From Lagopus muta (Eukaryota > Chordata > Aves > Galliformes > Phasianidae): a stretch of 64,000 nt of DNA. Below, piece after piece: positions 39,274 through 51,900 of this stretch; position 1 is the stretch's first letter; every line of letters starts with the position of its first letter. Made by a program: the position numbers and the translations under genes. The stretch lies in the NCBI RefSeq assembly GCF_023343835.1, contig NC_064433.1, positions 65,742,032 through 65,806,031 of the forward strand. Reading direction: 5' to 3'. Under the pieces are notes generated by a model that saw only the letters and a list, made by a program, of their open reading frames with translations, had not been told where the DNA came from and ran no database searches.

Positions 39274-42200
39274 CAATATAAATCTCTTTTGAAGGTACAT
39301 TACTTCATTTAATCAGTGGTAGAAGGCCTTATAATAGAGCTTCAATAACATTTAGTTCAAAAGAAATACAGTTCACTCCAATGGATAAGTGATGCACCTA
39401 AACTCCACAACATACAAAAAGGGTCATGGGGACATTTGGGGGGATGACAGTGCCAGAAGATAAAGGTTGCTTCTTAAATTTAACTTATTCACAGCACATA
39501 AATGGACTCATGTTTAAAAGAACACTGGCAAATATTGTTTTTGTTTTGTTTTTTTTTTTAAATAAAAAGAGACACAAAGAGGAATATATCCCTACTATGC
39601 TATGGCCCTGTTTCTGCAAGTAATTAAAGGGTTGTAGACAGCTGGATTAAGACGCTTGAGACAGAACTAAAGAATCTAAGTTATATGAAGGATTGGATAC
39701 ATTCTTGGTGCTGAGACTATTCAAAGCACTTGTGTACAAAGCAGCATTACTGACTACCACAGATTGTACTCGAGATACAAAATGTTAAGAATGTTTCTAC
39801 CTATTTAAAAAAATAAAAATAAAAAAAAAAGTCTGTCACACACTTAAGACTCGACACCTACTCTTTTTTTTTAATTATTTTTGTATAACAGTTGACAGTT
39901 ACTACCACCAAAAGCTAGGAAACTTTTTTCCCCAATCTATTCTGCATTTTACAGGACTGCATGTAACAGTTTTCAATGCTTCTCTTCTGTGGTCTCCTTC
40001 ATCTTGTATTTTGCATGAATCTCTACTATGTGGGAAAAAAATACTACATCATGAAAAAACATGCAGTTGCAACATCACAGAACATAAGGCTGGTGCAGTA
40101 CCTGAAGTAATTTCACCATTTATTTTTAACGCTCGCTACATTTTCAAGTAATGTGCTTTCTAAATGTTCACATGACTTAACCGGCACCAGGATTTCCTAA
40201 GGTCCATAAGCATCACGTATTTTGGGGGGCTGTTAATTAAAATTCTACTCAACAGGGAATCCAAGACAAATGCTCAAAATTTTTCAGAAGGCTACAGAAG
40301 CAAACAGTGTAAAATTATGAATCAGAAGGGGGTTAATCTGGTAAAGCCTGGCCACTTGTTCTAAGGTCAGACTACATATACTCTGACTTCAGGCCCAGCC
40401 CACATTCAGTCAGTTTTCTGACATTTATCAAGGATAATAAAACCTTACTGAACCACCTGGTGCACAACATTATCTACATTGTCAAATAAATGAAAAGGCC
40501 CAACATGCACCTGAAGGGTTGCAAATTAACTATATTGTAACATATAGGTACTTTTTTAGAATGTCTCCTCCCTCTCTGCCCCCCTAATTTGGCTGGTTTC
40601 TAGGTACAGCAACTTAAAACTGTACAGATAAATCACTTAGAAAAGTCACTTAAAAAAAAATAAAATCAGCCAGCATCTCACCACATCATTTAAGCACCTC
40701 CACACAACTGGCACATGCAAACAATTTGCACATTTTCCTTTCCATTCCAGAGGTCTAAAGGCCACAAACGTTGCTTTCTTCTGACATACCCCACCTAAAT
40801 TTGTGTGGCTTCTCACTGCCAAGAGTTCCCTTAAGTTATGTGGCTGGCTAACAGAAGATCTATACTGTGCAAGACCAAAGGTCACAGCTTTTCATCTCTC
40901 TTAAATCTAATGAAAACATTCAGCATGAAGTCTACATGTTCACATGCATCTGCGAACACATTTAAAAATACAAAAAGAAAAAACAGTATCTGTGAAGAAC
41001 AGGTAGCTAACCCAAAACAAAACAGATAGGATGAGGTCAACCTCTTCTACTAGCTACAGGGAGAACTACCCTGAGCAAGAAATCATATTACAGTGGGCTA
41101 GAGAGCAAAGTTATAATTAGAAAAGCAGTTACCTTAAGATTCCTTTTGGCAGGAGTTAATAATTGTGTAAGCCTTTTCTAGCTAGCAAATGGTTTAAAAT
41201 AAATTTTAAACTTGGAAACAAGCTTTAACCATTTGCTCTTGTCCTTACACCATGCAATAGGCGTATTCAGTAACTTGCTATGTTGAAAGTTGAAGTTCTC
41301 ATTTCCATTTGGATTTCCTTTTACCTGTATCTATTGAGCCCAACCCATCTCTTGACACTTCTATGACCAGCTCACTTCCCAGGATCCTCAGTAACTTTAC
41401 TATCAACGCTGATAAGCATGTGTATTTTTCATCCAGTGCAGGTAGAGCTGACAACATGTGACAACTGTATCAAGATCAATTCGTCAGATGGACAACAAGA
41501 TTCACACACCCGTGTTTTCCAGTAAAAACACACTACGGACAAGCTTGTAGGACATCATGCAGTTCAAGATTGGTATTGAAAGGCAACAGTAATGAAATAC
41601 AGTTGGCCATTTGGGGACAACAACTGCCCATGGTTCACTTCCAAGGTCAAAGGCCTCTTTAGCAAGGGACTTCATACAAAATAATTCTGATGAGGAGTCA
41701 TATACTAATAAATCAGAACAGAATTTCAGTCAAAAAAATATGGATTAAGTATGGAAAGGAAGCTTTTATAATCATGTTTCCCCTAATGAATTAGGGTTTG
41801 GAGGTTGCAGAGGGAGAGCAGTGCACACAGGAAAAATACCTCCTCGTCTAAGTCTCAGATAGTCTAAGCAAACTAATTCTAGTGCGAACGAAAGTGACTG
41901 GTAGAACCACTTGAGTGATCTGAGGTTGAGGGGGTCATTATAAGCATTTACAAGTTAGCAACTAATCCTATTTTAAGTCTATATCCACCAAAAACATTTA
42001 AATTCGGAGACTTCTATCACAACTAACTCAATTGCTGTCACACGGGAGCGCACACTTAAGAGTACTTCAACATGCTTATGGTTTAGAAGTCACCAGCATT
42101 CAAGAATGTATAGGAATTTTTTTTTAATTTTAACAGCCTTCCCTATACCGCAGGTACTTACAGGTACCTCAGATATATCATTTGCCCTATCAGAACAGAC

Positions 42201-42495
42201 TTTCTCTTCATCTTAGCATTGTATGAATTACTTTTTTTTCCCCCAGAATCATTCCCAAGAGCAAGATGTTAAAAAAGGTAGCAGGGAAAAAAGACACAGG
42301 GTGTCCAAGGCTATAAATGGATACCTGAACGTAACTACTATGCTTTGTTACAGATAAATTTAACAAAAGAAGTCAGCACACAGAGTTAGATTTCTTCTTT
42401 ACATCAAAATTTCTACAAAATAGGAGAGAATACAATGCAATACACAAGTCCATAAAAGCAAGGTACAGTACAATTCACACTAATTTACAAATGGT

Positions 42496-42517
42496 TATTT
42501 ACACTGTTTTATATACA
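42496..42517 (-). promoter_or_regulatory. Paired Pumilio response elements in the ETNK1 3' UTR
   Basis: The transcript strand carries UGUAUAUA (42517-42510) and UGUAAAUA (42503-42496), six bases apart. Both fit the UGUANAUA site bound by PUM1/PUM2, which generally lowers mRNA stability. Binding is inferred. Confidence 0.55.
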
Positions 42518-44229
42518 TACACAGTCAGATCTGGTTAATACGAATTTGGTAATTCCAAAATGCAAATCAAGACGTATAAACGAATTTAAAATTATGTAAG
42601 AACAGATCAGCTACTCAGAAATCTGTAATGCTTAAACGACTTAAAAAATTAAGCACTGATTAGCCAGATCTGACTGCAGAAATGAGAAGAAAAAAATTCA
42701 CACTATTCTGCTTTACAAAAGCAACCAGGCCACTATGGTCTATTGACTTGATGCTATTTATGCAAGAATGCCATTATTAATAATCCTCTTTATATTTACA
42801 TTACAGGTTTAACTACAGTAAGAATTATTAATTTTGGCATTTATGCCCTTAGCTTAACATAAAGGCAACAGAGTATCTTCTTGGCAAGTCACAGTCAAAA
42901 CTACTACAGGATGCTTCTAGAGCTCAGTCTTTTTTGCCCTCCTTCAAATATCTTAACGTTGCTATTAAGAGACTGAGAGAAACTAATCAGAACAAGTACA
43001 CATTCTCTAGTTTGGTGCTTTAGTACCTAACTTACATTCAGAATGTCCTGTATTCACAGTTTCGAGCTACCTCAATATTTGCAATGCTATTGAAAAAACT
43101 ACCGCTTCAAACTTAATACATCTGTAGATATTCTGTTGCAAATGAGAATATCTGAGTGCTACTGGCTAAATGTGATGTGGTACAAAAATCAAGGTAACTG
43201 GCATTTCATTTTGGAAAAGTTTACAGTATTTTCTCCGAACCTTGTATCAGGAATTGTTTTATTCTGTACTTGTCTTGAAAGAAAGCTGATGCAAAGCAGT
43301 ATTAAAGTGTGTAAAATGAACTTCAACATGCAAAATGAAAGCCTCTATCAGTACTGCAAAGTTGACCACTACAACCTGTGATAATCCTTGTGCTTCTTCA
43401 AAATGGCTCAGAAAAAGCTTGCAGTATTTACTATCTGCTTGAAAGTGCTTTTATGGGAGATTCAGTGGAAATTAACTCCATAAGAATGAGATTGAGCTGC
43501 GTCCACAAAGAGCTTTGGTTCTGCAGAAGCAAGTTTCTAAGTTTCCACTTCTACAGTTATTGCTACTTGAACTATATAAACAAAACACTACTGAAAAAAA
43601 GTTACACTGATTTCAAACTTAAATAGAACTGGTACTTGAAAAGGGAATGTGGGTTGCAAGCTGTTGGGAAAGTTAGACAGGATCTGTCAAGTGCTGGATT
43701 TCCCAAGACCAACTGAATTTCACAGCCTCTTACACATTTTTAAAAACAAAGCAACATTGCCAGAAACAAAGACACCATTTGAAGAAAATAAACAAAAAAA
43801 TCAAGTTCTAAAATCTTTATCAACCTTACTTCCAAAGAGATCATGCCATACTTGAAGGGACTACAAAGACAGCAGGCTATTACTCAATATATGTCAATCA
43901 TGCCTACAGGGGAAACTACAGAAAATGAGAATCTTCAGTGCTTTCATGAGCTCTAGCAACATCCTCTATATCCGCTACAAAAGAAAATATAAATGTCAAT
44001 TTTAGCTATTCATTTCTATTTAACTACCAAGATAGTTTGTCCAGTATATTAGCCTCCAGCTAGCAAATGCTAACAAAAAGGGTTATCCAACTTCAAGTTA
44101 CAGAAAAAAAACAAAGCCCAGTTTTACCAATGCATTACAGTTAAGGTTTTGACTAAATAATTAAAAAACAACAAAAAAGAAAAGTTTCAGAGATGAATAT
44201 AAACAAGAGGGAAAAACCCAACCCTTGCT

Positions 44230-44235
44230 TTTATT
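44230..44235 (-). terminator. Possible proximal poly(A) signal of ETNK1
   Basis: AATAAA on the minus strand lies directly after a T homopolymer and before a G/T-rich stretch (GGGTTGGGTTTTT). Use of it would give a 3' UTR of about 1.65 kb lacking all but one of the Pumilio-type sites. Other canonical hexamers without as good a context occur at 43258-43263 and 40119-40124. Confidence 0.4.
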
Positions 44236-44254
44236 AAAAAAAAAAAAAAAAAAA
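44236..44254 (+). repeat. A homopolymer (T run in ETNK1 3' UTR)
   Basis: Nineteen A residues on the plus strand, a U run in the ETNK1 transcript directly before the proximal AATAAA. Confidence 0.95.
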
Positions 44255-44346
44255 TGCCATTCAAAATGGTTGTTCAAGGTGAAAATTCTTCATTCACATC
44301 AACCTTCTTTGTCTTAAAAGAATCAAAAAAGCTTTAAAGCACACAT

Positions 44347-44389
44347 GTATGTATATGTTATTTATATGTATATATACACACACACACAA
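44347..44389 (+). repeat. TATG/TA/CA mixed dinucleotide tract
   Basis: Alternating purine-pyrimidine tract passing from GTATAT to ACACAC. It includes one UGUAUAUA element on the transcript strand. Confidence 0.9.
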
Positions 44390-45901
44390 CAGTATGTCAC
44401 AAAGCAAGTCAGAATAAATATCTTTGCTGGAGCTTCTCCCCATAATATTTACTCTTCAGCTAAGTTTGTGACTGCATGTGTATATGCACACACAGACTTT
44501 GTACATGTGGGCACTTAAGTGACCAAAGTGCAAAGTTTTTCAGAGTATACCCAAGAGCTGAGTATATGCCTGCCCAACTCCAAATTGCCTTGTTGGTTTT
44601 ATTTTTGTTGTTTCTCCCCATCTCTTCTAAAAGAGTTTTAAAGCCTCTTTTCCACTTAAGCTTACATATGGTTTTCTTCAGTAAACATTTTCTTTTCAAT
44701 TCACATTTTGCAATCCAGGCCATTCTTGGTATAATAGCTTTAAAAAGCTGTGTGTGACTATCAAAGTCCCATTGTTCAAGTCATACTTCTTCATGTTATC
44801 CTTCAAACTGGAGATTTTGAAACGTAATTTGCTGCCACAGAAGAAAAACAGACTCACAGAATTTGCAACAACAGGATCAAGCATTTAAGACTAGAATCCA
44901 AGGTTAGATGATGACAAAGCAGAAGGAAAGACAATATACAATATAACAAACTGTAAACCTAAGTGTCTTGCTCCCCAGTGCAACAGGATCTCTGCTCACT
45001 AATTTGCAGTTCAATAGTCCATTTCGTCAGATACTGCTGAAGCATATCAGAGACCAGAATAGTGTTCAAATTTTGAATCAAGTTTCAAAAAATAATACAA
45101 ATTTTGAACAGTGGTCTTTTGTTTAAGAAGTACGCTTAATAAGCAAGCAGCTTTCCCACAGAAGTTAGAGATGGTACACTTCCCATCTAACACTGTGATG
45201 GTATGGAGTCTAAAAGAATTTGATGGCCACAGAACATTCACGCTTCAACAGCTTAACACAAAGAAAGGAAAGTCAAAACATCATTTATCACTTGAGCAAG
45301 AAGGCTGATTCTTATACAAAAGATAAGTACCATAAGATGGAAAGCTACCTTTTTCTTTATAAAATTAAAAAAAAAAACCTTAAAAAGATCATCCTAACCT
45401 TTTCCCCTAGTTACTACATACCTGTGACCAGTATCTCATATTTTGACTGTACAGATCTAAAAGGTTGATATCCTCTGACCGTGTAGATCCTAATATAAGT
45501 TAATGCAGCTCAATAAAACAAGTTGTTAAACAAATCCTTTGGAAAAACTTCACCATCTGCACCCAACTTTTACAAAAACTGATGAAAGCAGCAATGGAAT
45601 CATGTTAAACTTAAAATAAATATTTCACATACAACATGTTAAATTACAAAAAAGGATTAAATTGCCATTTCTACAAGTTTTTCAGATTTAGCAAATTTCT
45701 AATCCATTGTATATCAACAGCAGTACGTATGCTCTTCATATTAAATTTAACATTGAAGGACTGTTTAGAGGCATTATTTATAAAGCAAGAACCACCAAGT
45801 GAGCATTACAGAACTTCAACAAATGTTTAGCTTTTTTTCCAGTATCCGTTCAGAAAAGATTCAGGGATTCTCTATCCACTTGGTAAGTTTACTCCTCTTC
45901 T

Positions 45902-45974
45902 TTACTCTGGGAGAGTTAACATCATGACCTCCAGCTTCATTTTGAAATATTGGTTAAAACGAACAATTGCATAC
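45902..45974 (-). CDS. ETNK1: ETNK1 exon 8, coding part
   Basis: The coding part of the last exon reads YAIVRFNQYFKMKLEVMM then LTLPE and TAA at 45904-45902. The acceptor is a T/C tract ending AAATAG|GTATGC. The C-terminus keeps the family's FNQYFKMK followed by a short variable tail ending PE. Confidence 0.96.
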
Positions 45975-48900
45975 CTATTTAAAGGGAAAAACATCTGAAG
46001 TTAAGAGCAGACAATGAGAAACAGGCTAGGTCTACTCAGAAGTTCACCTACCCCAGAGGCTTGTTTCAAATACTAACCCATAGCACCTACCAAAGGAGGA
46101 AGAATAGAATAACCATATTAAGGTACTTCCTCAATACCACCACTCCGCCACTCCTCCCAGCTTGCTAGAGTTTGCAAAACAAATGCTACTTTGAGTGTTA
46201 TCAGAGGTGCCATCTTCATGCTTACTGTTCTTAATAAAATGTCCTACAACTGACAGCTACAGTTCCCTCCCTCCACCCAAAAAAAAGGAAAAAAAAAATC
46301 TTCTTCATTGGAAGAATGCTATTTTTCTGAACCGCAACACAGCTGGGTCTCCTCACTTGTGCTTTTACTTGCTTTTTGCGCCATCTAGCGGTTACTTATA
46401 AGCACTTCTCCTTGGAATTAACTGGGTACAAAGCCACACAAGAAATTCACATTGGCATCATTTACACAGCAGCACAACTAAGCCTAGTAAACTGGCTTAG
46501 TCATTAATGAAAAAATACCCTACACTCAAGCAGAGACTCGTGCTAAAGTGAAATGATGGATTTTATCATTTCTGCCAGTTTCCAACAAAAGACAGATATC
46601 TTTGACTGCTTGCTGTGATGAAAGACTTTAAAAACAAAAAGCCACAGACATCTACGTGAAACAGAACCATTAGCCATTGTTTCAGTAGGCAAAACTTAAT
46701 GTTCGTTGGCATTACAGAGGTTCTTTTCCAAATGTTCAGAATTTCTAAGATCAATATTCTGTGCAATAAGATGTAAGCTAACTTTTTTATACAAGAGGCC
46801 CATTTCCTGACTCTTACAGTTGGGGACATACATCTTCTGACAACTAGCACAGCACAATGACTGGTCTGCTTCTGTGTCTTTGTCTCTTCAAAAAAAGCCT
46901 TTTATCCTTAAAAGCATTTGCTCCTCTAGTTAAAAGCCTTGCCTTGTTACACTATTTTAGCCCAAAGGCATATATTAATTTAGAAAGTTTTCAGGAGAAA
47001 GGAAAAAAAGACTATAAAAGCTGTCTACACTTATTTTCAGTTCAGAAGTTACAGTACAACCACACAGATCAGACACCTCAAACCTCACAGATTATGATAG
47101 CTGGGATAACTTAACCAGAGGGTCCCAAAATTCCCTTCCAACCTCAATTACTGTATGATTATATGAAGCAAGCATACTTACCCTAGAAAATCAAAGTCAA
47201 TGGTGGAATATTTGGCTTGAATTAGAGCCCACAATCCCCAAAAGAAGTGGGAAGCCTAATGGCAAAAAATTAGGAAAGATTAGCACTGTATAACAGCATA
47301 TTTAAGTGCATTTTTACATTGAAATAAAAGAATCATCTACAAGAGAACTCTCTCCAAATCCATCTTTGTAAACTTGCTTAGTATGTCTTCATCAAAGAGA
47401 CTGATATGTGTTATAAAACTACTGGCAGAGTAAATTTATTGGCCTCCAGACACTACGTTTGTTGTGGTTTTTTTCCCCCAAGAAAAATGATGCCACAGTT
47501 GTGAGAGAGTTCATCATCTATTAAGTAAATTGTTGTGCAATTATATACATTATGTTAATAGAAATAGAACTGCTACTACTGTTACTTATTAAACAATTTC
47601 CTGTTAATATCCTACATATATTCAACTCTAGTGTATATAGAGAATTCCAGTTGAACCTTTGATTATGCCCTTAGGTTATAACAACCACAACTCACTTTCA
47701 CTACTGACTTGGACAAAAGCATGATCTGTAGCTACGGAAAAGCAGCTCCTCACCATTTACATGTTTGTAACCCGTTTCAACCATGACTGCTTTACCAGCC
47801 CAGATTGTCCAGACAGCCTGGAGGCCTGTGCTCAATTTCTGATTGAAACTATTATGAATGATGTGACTGTTAATGAACTTTCAAACAAATATACACAATG
47901 GACATGAGCTTGATAATCTCTTTATTGAAGGCATTTCTGGTGTGTATGGATTAGTCAGAAAGAGAAATTAAATTAAGATCTAACAGGCATTTTAGCCTTA
48001 GCCTAAGAACAGTTTAGCATGTTTTACTTTTAGAAGAAAGCAAAATGAAGTGAAGCTTTTACATCTGAAGTCTGAGAAGGCAGACTGACAGCAGACAGGA
48101 GATAGTATGACACACAATATAGAAGACGATCAGGGGAACAGACTCACACAGTCAGCCCTCAGAAAACCCCATGGGACCCTTAAGACTGCATACGCATTTT
48201 GCTACAGTTTAAATCACACAGCTTTCCAGAACACTAAAGGGAAGGAAAGAATTATGGTAGTACTGAAAGATTCTAAAGAGAGGTCTAATCACTCGTTAGA
48301 AAAGTCAGAAGTATCCTAGTTTTACACTAACAAAAAATTATCTTTGAAAAAATTTTAAATCAGAAGACTTATACGTATTTATGGAGTTCTACCCTGTTTT
48401 TCTGCTGTCTTACAAGGAGTTCAGCATAGACCCATCATAAGCTCCTGCCAACACAGGGACTTGCCAGCCAGTAGCTATACTTGCTAAAAAAATTCATCAC
48501 CTTCTCTGAACACTCACTGCCCCTTTTGCTTGGAGCCAACACACACAGTGGTGAAAACATTCACAGAACAAGCTAAGAAGTTTTTCTTTACGTAACACAG
48601 CACTCAGGTTAAGAAACTGACAGTTATTTGCCCACAGAGAAAAAATACAACATTTAACATTCATATCCACAGATTGTTATTTACCAGTGCAAATTGATTG
48701 ACTTGAACATATAGAACTTCAACTTCTTTTTCACTGACTTCTGTGCCAAATCCTTTATATTCTTTGTAGGCCTCGAGGTAAGATCTCAGCCACTGTTCCT
48801 GCAATTTTCTGTTGGGATAAAGACTGTAGTCTACTTCATTTACTCCTATGGGAGGGAAAAAAAAAAAGATCTGAATCTTAGAGTATCTAAAAAGACCGTT

Positions 48901-51900
48901 AGAATCACAGTACCTGCGACTGCTTCTCCCTCTCTCCCCCCACAAATACAAACACATAAATTGATGTGAAAAGACATAATTACTTTTACTTTGATACGAT
49001 TTTATTAGTTACTTGCTGGCAAGAATTTCTCACACAAGAATCACATAGCATTCAACACAGAAAGATTTATGGCGTTTTCATCCACATGCACATTCCATTT
49101 CTTTTGAAATGCAACAAGTTTAGCTCTAACAAATCTTAAAAAAAAAATCTGCACTGCAAAGCAGAAATCCTCCCGCACATCAAATAGGAGCTCATATGCA
49201 GTATTATCCAAAGCTGAATCCAGATATGTACATGCTGTCAGCTCATCTCTGTAAGACTAAACCTTTAGAGCAGTCTACTCTGCCTCCCCATACATAGAAC
49301 TATAAGCCTTATCTCCGTAACTATTCCCTTCTGCCATATTGTTCTTTTCAGCACACAGCTCCAAATTTGTCTATACTAGACATTCTAAACAGCAGGCCAC
49401 ACAATCTACCAGGAGTCCCAAGACTTGGATCACAGTCGATTACTGCCCAGAAGATGTGGAAAAATATTTTTAATCCTGCTTCGAAGTCATTCTTAGCCAC
49501 ACCACCTCTTCCTTTGAAAAACACTCTTGGTCTCCTTTCCTCTGTTTCACCTTCCAGAAGACTAAAGCAGTACGTATGCTCAGTAAACTAGATACTAAAC
49601 ATGCTATTCCTGAGAAAGCACATTTGCAATCAGTAGTACAAAGCATATGCAATAGGACCCCTCTACTCTGGAAACTCTAGATTTGAGATATAACACACAG
49701 AAAAACACTAAGGAAATGTCAGACCTCCTGTACAAGTGCATCAGGAAAGAGTTTACAGTAAACAGCTTTCTTGCACAGGACAAGTAGCTTCACCTCAGCA
49801 GATTACATGCCACAGATCTACACTACTACTTATGGCCAGATGGTTGTGGCCATACACACTACTAACACCTATGTCCATGGCAATGACATTTTCATACCTA
49901 ATTCTCTTTCAGCTCTATTTTATGACCACTGCAATCTCCTGGCACTTAAATTCTTCCCGATGTCTGATCATCAAACATAGGAAAGGTGACACACAGCTGC
50001 TCGTCAGTGGCAAAAGAACATTACTTGTGTGTAGTCTTCTTACTGCACCTACCTCCCTAAAGATATACTTGGACTCTTAAAAGTTCCAGATGAAATTAAT
50101 CAAAAGCTTTTAAATATATTTTGTGGAGAATTTAACTTGTTTCCTAAATATTTAAATTTTTAAAATGTCAAGAGTATACTTGGTTAAGTTATCTGAACTT
50201 GAGATTTGAAAAGCAATGACAGGTACATAACCAAAGGCTCCTAATTTCACCACACTGTACTTTCCACCTATATTAATAATTGTGTATGTTTTCCCTATCA
50301 CTCCATCTTCTAAAGTAGCACTGCATAAACAAGGTTATTTCACTCTTACAGAGTGAAAGGAAGGGGCATTTATCAGAAGAAACTCAAGTAGCAAATGAAT
50401 GAATCTATCCATAACTTAATGCTAAAATCTGACACTTTTTCCAACCACATTCTTAGCCTCTACTTCTCATTTTAGTACATAACCGAAGGGCAAGTACTTA
50501 GCAAAGAAATGCAAAACTACTGAAAAAAAACGTAAAGTCTGCCATTTCTAACTTTGTGATCACACAGCATATTCTATGTATTAAATAACTACTTATGCTG
50601 TTGCAGATACATCATGGTATTTCATTACAGTGTGTTGAGTATCTTCTGCGTCACTTCACAGATCAACTGCAAAACCTGAGAGCTGTAAAGGAAGGACATA
50701 ACCGGCCTGCTAGTAGAGACATTAACACATTTTTAGACCATTAGATTAATAGCTACTTGCATGTATCTAGATATAGAATGAAAAACAGAACACAGTACAA
50801 GAATGACAACTAAAAGTTTTTTTTTGCGTCCACTTCACCTCATAAATCCAATTTTTACCTGCAAATTCATTGAAGTGATTGCCAATGTCATAAGCCAGGT
50901 AGTTGTATCCAGAGTACTCATAGTCTATGAACTGCACATCACCTATGTGAGACAAGAGCAGCAACATCAGAGTCCACATCAAATGAAATCATGGCCCTAA
51001 TCCTTTGGTGTCCTTTGAAGTTTTAGGGAAACAAACAAACAAAAAAAGCACATTTCTATCTTATTTGTACCCAGTTGCGTGCACTCAGATTTTACAAGGC
51101 AATACTGTTTTTAAGGTATGAGACTTCTTTGAATACTCATTCAAGAGATCTCTTTCAATAATCAGAGCTTAAAATGCTCTTTTTTTTTTTTTAAACTTTG
51201 ATTAGCAGAATTTTAACTTCTACCACACGAGGGCATCAATTACCTTCAAAATGAGAAATATGGTAGAGAAGCCTTAATTTAAGCTTTACATAGAAATCAC
51301 AGATCACTTTTTCCCCGACTTAAAAAATTACAGTCCTAAGACAAGTGTGCAACCATGGCAGACTAACATGTTGCAACTGGTTGCTATTTCCTTTTAGTAT
51401 GTTGATATTCCTTGCTTTCTTCAAGCACACTTATAAAGCAAGACTTTTCTAATAGTTGCCCCTTTTTTGTTTTAAGTTGGCTTAAACTACTCTCAAGATA
51501 CTGGTAAGACAATGCTTAAAACAATGAAGCTACCTACTATTGTGTAAATAAGAACTGACAGAGTGGTATCAGCCCCAAATGTTCCTAAATTACTTAACTT
51601 TTTTACTAGTCAGTAGTTATCTTTGGGGAAGCTAGGAAAAGTGCTTCACTCAAAGATGTAATACAGTACTGAACCTGCTCAAGCACGTCTACATCACAGA
51701 AAGCTTTAAAGACATCAACAAGTTTGAATAACTACATAAAATTAGAGCTTTTTCATTTAAAGGGAGCAACAGAAAGGGAAGTAGTGTGCTATTCACAGTG
51801 GAACCTTAAAATGTAAAAGCTTACATTTTCCACACTGTGGTGAAATGGCTAATGTTCACAGTTGTACTTGTCTGCCTCTCTACGCTCATTCTTTCAATGA

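Larger units (their letters stand above)
39225..45901 (-). other. ETNK1: Long ETNK1 3' UTR (inferred)
   Basis: After the stop codon the minus strand runs about 6.7 kb without a CR1 copy, although CR1s are frequent to the left, and without a credible coding frame. The stretch ends at a canonical AATAAA (39250-39245) followed by a GT-rich segment (GTGTATTGTGGTG on the minus strand), so cleavage is likely near 39225. Intermediate AATAAA signals could give shorter forms. It contains A/T homopolymers, a TA/CA tract and six UGUANAUA elements. The extent is inferred from sequence only. Confidence 0.65.
45975..48684 (-). other. ETNK1 introns flanking exon 7
   Basis: These two short introns are AT-rich. 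They contain the CTCF-like core at 46378 and a CR1-like tail at 47119-47163; nothing else is evident. Confidence 0.65.

Noticed and set aside
51218..51236. CTCF-like CCACACGAGGGCA
   Set aside because: Two mismatches in the core positions.
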